A DNA stretch of 64,000 nucleotides from Acidovorax soli. GTDB lineage: Bacteria; Pseudomonadota; Gammaproteobacteria; Burkholderiales; Burkholderiaceae_C. Positions 60,223 to 64,000 of this stretch are shown piece after piece. The notes under the pieces are model-generated. The model saw nothing but the letters and a program-made list of their open reading frames with translations. It searched no databases and had not been told where the DNA came from. The DNA lies in contig NZ_JACHLK010000012.1 in NCBI RefSeq assembly GCF_014207955.1, positions 62,001 to 126,000 on the forward strand, given 5' to 3'. Both the position numbers and the translations under genes were made by a program. Position 1 is the stretch's first letter. Each line of letters opens with the position of its first letter.

Positions 60223-61260
60223 ATGACCCTCACCTCCCTGCGCGCTGCAGCCACCTGCCTGCTCCTTGCCGCCAGTGCCGCGGCCTCCTTGCCGGCCCAT
60301 GCCGGCAAGACGCTGGATGGCATCAAGGCCCGGGGCCTGGTGGTCTGCGGGGTGAACACGGCGCTGGCCGGCTTTTCGGTGGCCGATACCGGGGGCAAGT
60401 GGTCGGGTCTCGATGTGGACATCTGCCGCGCCGTGGCGGCCGCGGTGCTGGGCGATGGCGAGAAGGTCAAGTTCGTGCCGCTGAGCACTTCGCAGCGCTT
60501 CACGGCCTTGCAGTCGGGGGAGATCGATGTGCTCTCGCGCAACACCACGTTCTCGCTCGCCCGCGATGCCTCCATGGGCCTGCACCAGACCGCCGTGACC
60601 TACTACGACGGCCAGGGTGTGCTGGTGCTCAAGAAGAGCGGCATCAAGAGCATGAAGCAGCTCAAGGGACAGACCGTGTGCCTGCAGTCGGGCACTACCA
60701 CCGAGAAGAACCTGCTCGACTACTCCAAGACCCACAATCTGGCCATCAAGCCCGCCGTGTTCGAGAAGGTCGAGGCCGCCACCGCCGCCTACTTTGCCGG
60801 GCGCTGCGCGGGTTACACCACGGATGCCTCCGGCCTGGCCTCGGTGCGCAACAAGGAGGCCAAGGATCCCTCGGAACACGTGGTGCTGCCCGAGCTGATT
60901 TCCAAGGAGCCGCTGGGCCCCATGGTGCGCCGTGGCGATGACGAATGGTTTGCCATCGTCAAGTGGGTGGTCTACGGCCTGGTCGAGGCCGAGGAGTATG
61001 GCGTGACCCAGGCCTCGGTCGATCGCCTCAAGACCAGCAGCACCGATCCCGTCGTGCAGCGCCTGCTGGGCACCACCGAAGACACGGGCAAGCTGCTGGG
61101 CCTGGACCGCGACTGGCTGGCCCGCGCGGTCAGGACCACGGGCAACTATGGCGAGATCTTCGAGCGCAATGTGGGGCCCAAGTCCGCGCTGGGCCTGCAG
61201 CGCGGCCTGAACAACCTGTGGAACAAGGGCGGTCTGATGTACGCCTTCCCGGTGCGTTAA
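60223..61260 (+). CDS. amino-acid ABC transporter substrate-binding protein
   Basis: Periplasmic SBP_bac_3 protein of the general L-amino-acid (AapJ/BztA-like) type. Signal peptide LTSLRAAATCLLLAASAAASLPAHA, then KTLDGIKARGLVVCGVNTALAGFS, LDVDICRAVAAAVLG, LSTSQRFTALQSGEIDVLSRNTTFSL and YYDGQGVLV, all close to that group. 345 residues; ATG 60223 with AAGGAG eight or so bases upstream. No permease or ATPase genes adjoin, so it must use a transporter encoded elsewhere or serve as a receptor. Confidence 0.95.
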   Translation: MTLTSLRAAATCLLLAASAAASLPAHAGKTLDGIKARGLVVCGVNTALAGFSVADTGGKWSGLDVDICRAVAAAVLGDGEKVKFVPLSTSQRFTALQSGEIDVLSRNTTFSLARDASMGLHQTAVTYYDGQGVLVLKKSGIKSMKQLKGQTVCLQSGTTTEKNLLDYSKTHNLAIKPAVFEKVEAATAAYFAGRCAGYTTDASGLASVRNKEAKDPSEHVVLPELISKEPLGPMVRRGDDEWFAIVKWVVYGLVEAEEYGVTQASVDRLKTSSTDPVVQRLLGTTEDTGKLLGLDRDWLARAVRTTGNYGEIFERNVGPKSALGLQRGLNNLWNKGGLMYAFPVR

Positions 61261-61302
61261 GAACCTGTTTACGGTCTCGCGGGGGAATCGTAAACAGGTT
61301 CT
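61260..61302. repeat. 14-bp inverted repeat downstream of the binding-protein gene
   Basis: AGAACCTGTTTACG (61260-61273) and CGTAAACAGGTTCT (61289-61302) are perfect inverted copies separated by 15 bases. The first overlaps the last base of the stop codon. No T-run follows on either strand. It stands between two convergent genes, so it is probably a terminator-like or dispersed palindromic element. Confidence 0.7.
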
Positions 61303-61321
61303 AAGAGGGTGTCGCCTCCGT

Positions 61322-62449
61322 TCAGTCCTGAAAGCGCGTCCCGGGCGTCAGGGGGGCATGGCGGTAGCTGGCGGGCGTGCGGCTGAGCTTCACCGGCGCA
61401 CCGATGCCGCGGTAGCCGCCAGGCAGCTCCACCACCATTTCCCGGTGCGCCGTGTGCGGATGCGCCAGTGCCGCATCGACGGACAGCACCGGCGCGGCGG
61501 GCACGCCGGCGGCCATCAGGGTGTCCACCAGCGCGCTGCCGTCGCAGTCCTGCATCGCGTCTTCCAGCGCGGCCTTCAGTGCCATGCGGTGCACCGAGCG
61601 GTCACCGGCCCGCGCATAGCGGGGGTCGTCCGCCAGGGCGGGCACACCGATGCAGCGGCACAGGCTGGCGAACTGGCGGTCGTTGCCCACCGCGACGAAC
61701 ACGGGCTGCGTGCGCGTGGCCAGGGCGTCGTAGGGGTAGATGTTGGGGTGCGCGTTGCCCGTGCGCTGCGGGGTGCGGCCATCGACGAACCAGTTGGCGG
61801 CATGCGGGTGCAGCAGCGACAGGCCGCTGTCGTACAGTGCCGCCTCGACCAGTTGGCCGCGCCCGCTGCGCTGGCGCTCCTGCAGGGCCAGCAGCACCCC
61901 GATCACGGCGTTCAGCCCGGTCACCATGTCCACCACGGGCAAGCCCACGCGCAAGGGGCCGCCCTCGGCCTCGCCGTTGATGCTCATGATGCCCGCCATG
62001 GACTGCACGGCTGCGTCGTAGCCGGGCAGGGCGCCCAGCGGGCCGTCGGTGCCGAAACCCGTCACGCGGCACCACACCAGGCGCGGAAAGCGCGCGGACA
62101 GTTCTTCGTACCCCAGGCCCCAGCGTTCCATGGTGCCGGCCTTGAAGTTCTCGATCAGCACGTCGGCCTCGGCCAGCAGGGCCAGCAGCGCGTCGCGCCC
62201 TTCGGCGCTGACCAGGTCCAGGTGCATGTTGCGCTTGTTGCGGTTGAGCCCGTGGTAGTAGGAGGCCACGCCGTCCTTGAACGGCGGGCCCCAGGTGCGC
62301 GTGTCGTCGCCCTGCGGCGGCTCCACCTTGAGCACGTCGGCCCCATGGTCGCCCAGGATCTGGCCGCAGTAGGGGCCGCCCAGGATGCGAGAGATGTCCA
62401 GCACGCGCACGCCAGCGAGCGCGCCTGGGGAGGGGAGTGGGGATGCCAT
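61322..62449 (-). CDS. CaiB/BaiF-family CoA-transferase
   Basis: Class III CoA-transferase, 375 residues, moving CoA between carboxylic acids without free hydrolysis. LAGVRVLDISRILGGPYCGQILGDHGADVLKVE, NRNKRNMHLDL and LIENFKAGTMERWGLGYEEL are typical, including the catalytic Asp region near residue 170 (VTGFGTDGPLGALPGYDAAVQ). Start ATG 62449 after GAGGGG. It follows a Bug receptor and a broken-off acyl-CoA dehydrogenase gene on the same strand: a typical Burkholderiales cluster for activating and oxidising a carboxylic acid taken up by the receptor. Confidence 0.92.
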   Translation of the reverse strand: MASPLPSPGALAGVRVLDISRILGGPYCGQILGDHGADVLKVEPPQGDDTRTWGPPFKDGVASYYHGLNRNKRNMHLDLVSAEGRDALLALLAEADVLIENFKAGTMERWGLGYEELSARFPRLVWCRVTGFGTDGPLGALPGYDAAVQSMAGIMSINGEAEGGPLRVGLPVVDMVTGLNAVIGVLLALQERQRSGRGQLVEAALYDSGLSLLHPHAANWFVDGRTPQRTGNAHPNIYPYDALATRTQPVFVAVGNDRQFASLCRCIGVPALADDPRYARAGDRSVHRMALKAALEDAMQDCDGSALVDTLMAAGVPAAPVLSVDAALAHPHTAHREMVVELPGGYRGIGAPVKLSRTPASYRHAPLTPGTRFQD

Positions 62450-62459
62450 CGTGGTCCCC

Positions 62460-63434
62460 TCAGTCGAGCTGTGCGCCCGATTGCTTGACCACACCGCTCC
62501 ATTTGCTGATCTGGGTGTCGATGAATTTGCCCAGTTGCTCTGGCTTGGAGGAGGGCGCCGATTCCAGGCCCTGGGATGCGAACAGCTGCTTGACCTTGTC
62601 GGTCGCCAGCACATCGACGAAGGCCTTGTTGAGCTTGGCGATGCGCTCGGGCGGTGTGCCCGCCGGGGCCACGATGCCGAAGAACACGCTCACGTCGTAG
62701 CCGGCCACCCCTTGCTCGGCCACGGTCGGCACATCCGGCAGGGCCTGGGAGCGCTCGGCCGTGGTGATGCCCAGTGCGCGCAGCTTGCCGCTCTTGACGT
62801 AGGGCAGGGCCGTGAGCACGTCGGTGAAGCTCATCGTCACCTGCCCGCCCAGCAGGTCGGTGAGCGCCGGCCCGGTGCCCTTGTAGGGAATGTGCTGCAG
62901 GTCCACGCCGGCCGAGGCATTGAACAGCACGCCGGCCAGGTGCGACGAGGCGCCGTTGCCCGACGAAGCGTAGCTCAGCTTGCCCGGCGAAGCCTTGGCG
63001 TAGGTGATCAGCTCCTTCACATTCCTGGCCGGCACCGCGGGGTTCACGACCAGGATGTTGGGCAGGTGGCCGACCTGGATCACGGGGGCGAAACTCCTGG
63101 CCGGGTCGTAGCCGATCTTGCGGTACAGGCTGGCGTTGATGGCCAGCGGCCCCGAGGTGCCGAACAGCAAGGTCTGGCCATCGGGCGCGGCGCGGGCCAC
63201 GTACTCCGCGCCGATGTTGCCGCCCGCGCCGGGGCGGTTTTCCACCACCATGGGTTGGCCCAGGCGGTCTTTCATCTCGGCCGCCAGGGTGCGCGCCATG
63301 GCATCCGTGGGGCCGCCCGGCGGGAAGGGGATCACCAGGATGACGGGGCGGTCCGGAAAGCCCTGGGCCTGGGCCGCGGGCAGCAGGGGGAGCGCTGCCG
63401 CCGTGGCGAGCGCGAGGGTGGCCAGAAGTCGCAT
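62460..63434 (-). CDS. tripartite tricarboxylate (Bug) substrate-binding protein
   Basis: Periplasmic Bug/TctC receptor, 324 residues. Signal peptide MRLLATLALATAAALPLLPAAQAQ; mature part starts FPDRPVILVIPFPPGGPTDAMA, with NRPGAGGNIGAEYVA, HIPYKGTGPALTDLLGGQV and VPTVAEQG. It lies 10 bp before the CoA-transferase, 30 bp after the acyl-CoA dehydrogenase stop. Ligand unknown, presumably a carboxylic acid. Confidence 0.95.
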   Translation of the reverse strand: MRLLATLALATAAALPLLPAAQAQGFPDRPVILVIPFPPGGPTDAMARTLAAEMKDRLGQPMVVENRPGAGGNIGAEYVARAAPDGQTLLFGTSGPLAINASLYRKIGYDPARSFAPVIQVGHLPNILVVNPAVPARNVKELITYAKASPGKLSYASSGNGASSHLAGVLFNASAGVDLQHIPYKGTGPALTDLLGGQVTMSFTDVLTALPYVKSGKLRALGITTAERSQALPDVPTVAEQGVAGYDVSVFFGIVAPAGTPPERIAKLNKAFVDVLATDKVKQLFASQGLESAPSSKPEQLGKFIDTQISKWSGVVKQSGAQLD

Positions 63435-63464
63435 GGTCTGTCTCCGTTGTTGTCGTTGAAGGTC

Positions 63465-64000
63465 TCAGGCGGTTGGCGCCTGTGCTGCGGCCCTGGCGGT
63501 CCAGGCCTCGGGGATGTCCGTGGCGCCCAGCGGGTCGCGCGGCAGCACGCGGTGCAGCAGCACCCACTGGGCCCATTCGACGCGCTGCGCACTGCCGCCG
63601 CGGGCGCCCTCCCAGGCCATGGCGACCGCGCTGGCCACGTGGTAGAGGGCCGACGCGCACTGCCGCGCCAGCGTGTCATCGCCGCTGTCTGCGGCACGCA
63701 GGGCCAGTGCCGCGGCCCGGGCCAGGGCGCCGCGCAGGGCCTCTGCAAAGCCTGGGGCGATGGGCGCATCGTCGATCAGCGCTTCGCAATGGGCCTGCAG
63801 CACGGGCAGCGAGCCTTCGCGCCGGATGGCGCGCAGCACGTCCAGCGCGACGATGTTGCTCGTGCCCTCCCAGATCGAGCCGAGGTGGGCATCGCGCACC
63901 AGGCGTGGGTCGCTCCACTCCTCGATGTAGCCGCAGCCACCGCGCACCTCCATCGCGTCGCCGGTCACCTTGCGCGCATCGCGGCAGGCGCGGAACTTGA
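63465..64000 (-). CDS. acyl-CoA dehydrogenase, C-terminal part (runs off the window)
   Basis: Only the C-terminal part is present; the 5' part lies beyond the right edge. The frame continues to the last base of the window. KFRACRDARKVTGDAMEVRGGCGYIEEWSDPRLVRDAHLGSIWEGTSNI (split here across positions) is the FAD acyl-CoA dehydrogenase C-terminal domain, with the conserved RGG-YI-EW and IWEGTSNI blocks. It probably oxidises an acyl-CoA made by the CoA-transferase in this cluster. The gene is complete at its 3' end with a TGA at 63465. Confidence 0.9.
   Translation of the reverse strand, partial: KFRACRDARKVTGDAMEVRGGCGYIEEWSDPRLVRDAHLGSIWEGTSNIVALDVLRAIRREGSLPVLQAHCEALIDDAPIAPGFAEALRGALARAAALALRAADSGDDTLARQCASALYHVASAVAMAWEGARGGSAQRVEWAQWVLLHRVLPRDPLGATDIPEAWTARAAAQAPTA

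Overview
The window is 64 kb of GC-rich bacterial chromosome with about 57 protein genes, two tRNA genes and no prophage, insertion sequence, CRISPR array or plasmid genes. Protein sequences (a PobA/LysR pair, several tripartite-tricarboxylate 'Bug' receptors, RNase R without its N-terminal helix-turn-helix domain, 149-residue NrdR, FtsH starting MNNQWFSK) and gene order (rpsB-tsf-pyrH-frr-uppS-cdsA-dxr-rseP-bamA-skp-lpxD-fabZ-lpxA-lpxB-rnhB) point to a betaproteobacterium of the Burkholderiales, most likely Comamonadaceae (Acidovorax-like). That placement is inference from family knowledge; no search was run.

Layout. 0.1-8.2 kb: a YihY-type membrane protein, a 72-bp inverted-repeat pair, an uncharacterised EF-hand membrane protein, an EamA transporter, then glyA-nrdR behind a convincing ZTP/ZMP riboswitch, and a membrane-anchored lytic transglycosylase. 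8.2-9.3 kb: a long gene-free stretch with a good minus-strand promoter and, on the plus strand, a promoter, folded region and intrinsic terminator that suggest a small RNA. 9.3-15.1 kb: a DUF349 protein with an RG-rich tail, two identical tRNA-Leu(CAG) genes each with its own terminator, and rnr. 15.1-28.3 kb is the accessory metabolic part: pobA broken by a homopolymer frameshift with a divergent LysR regulator, two alpha/beta-hydrolase or AraC units, nnr, a LysR-controlled hydroxyacid cluster (dehydrogenase, RraA-like aldolase, Bug receptor, FMN hydroxyacid oxidase), a DadA-like oxidase and an amidase. 28.5-43.7 kb is the long translation and envelope block (ribosomal protein S2 through LpxB, RNase HII and an rRNA methyltransferase). 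43.8-50 kb: a secreted unknown protein, carA, an unknown 136-residue protein and carB. 50-54 kb: AraC/hydrolase pair, greA with a terminator hairpin in its leader, DUF4149 protein, glycosyltransferase and a YhbY protein. 54.3-60 kb: rlmE, ftsH with a sigma-32-like promoter, folP, glmM and an acetyltransferase. 60-64 kb: an orphan amino-acid binding protein behind a leader terminator, then a CaiB CoA-transferase, a Bug receptor and the end of an acyl-CoA dehydrogenase that runs off the window.

Most of the window is conserved housekeeping. The points most worth follow-up are regulatory or small: the candidate small RNA at 8.6-8.85 kb, the ZTP riboswitch, leader terminators before greA and before the binding protein at 60.2 kb, the sigma-32 site before ftsH, the unknown gene locked between carA and carB, the EF-hand membrane protein, and the pobA frameshift.
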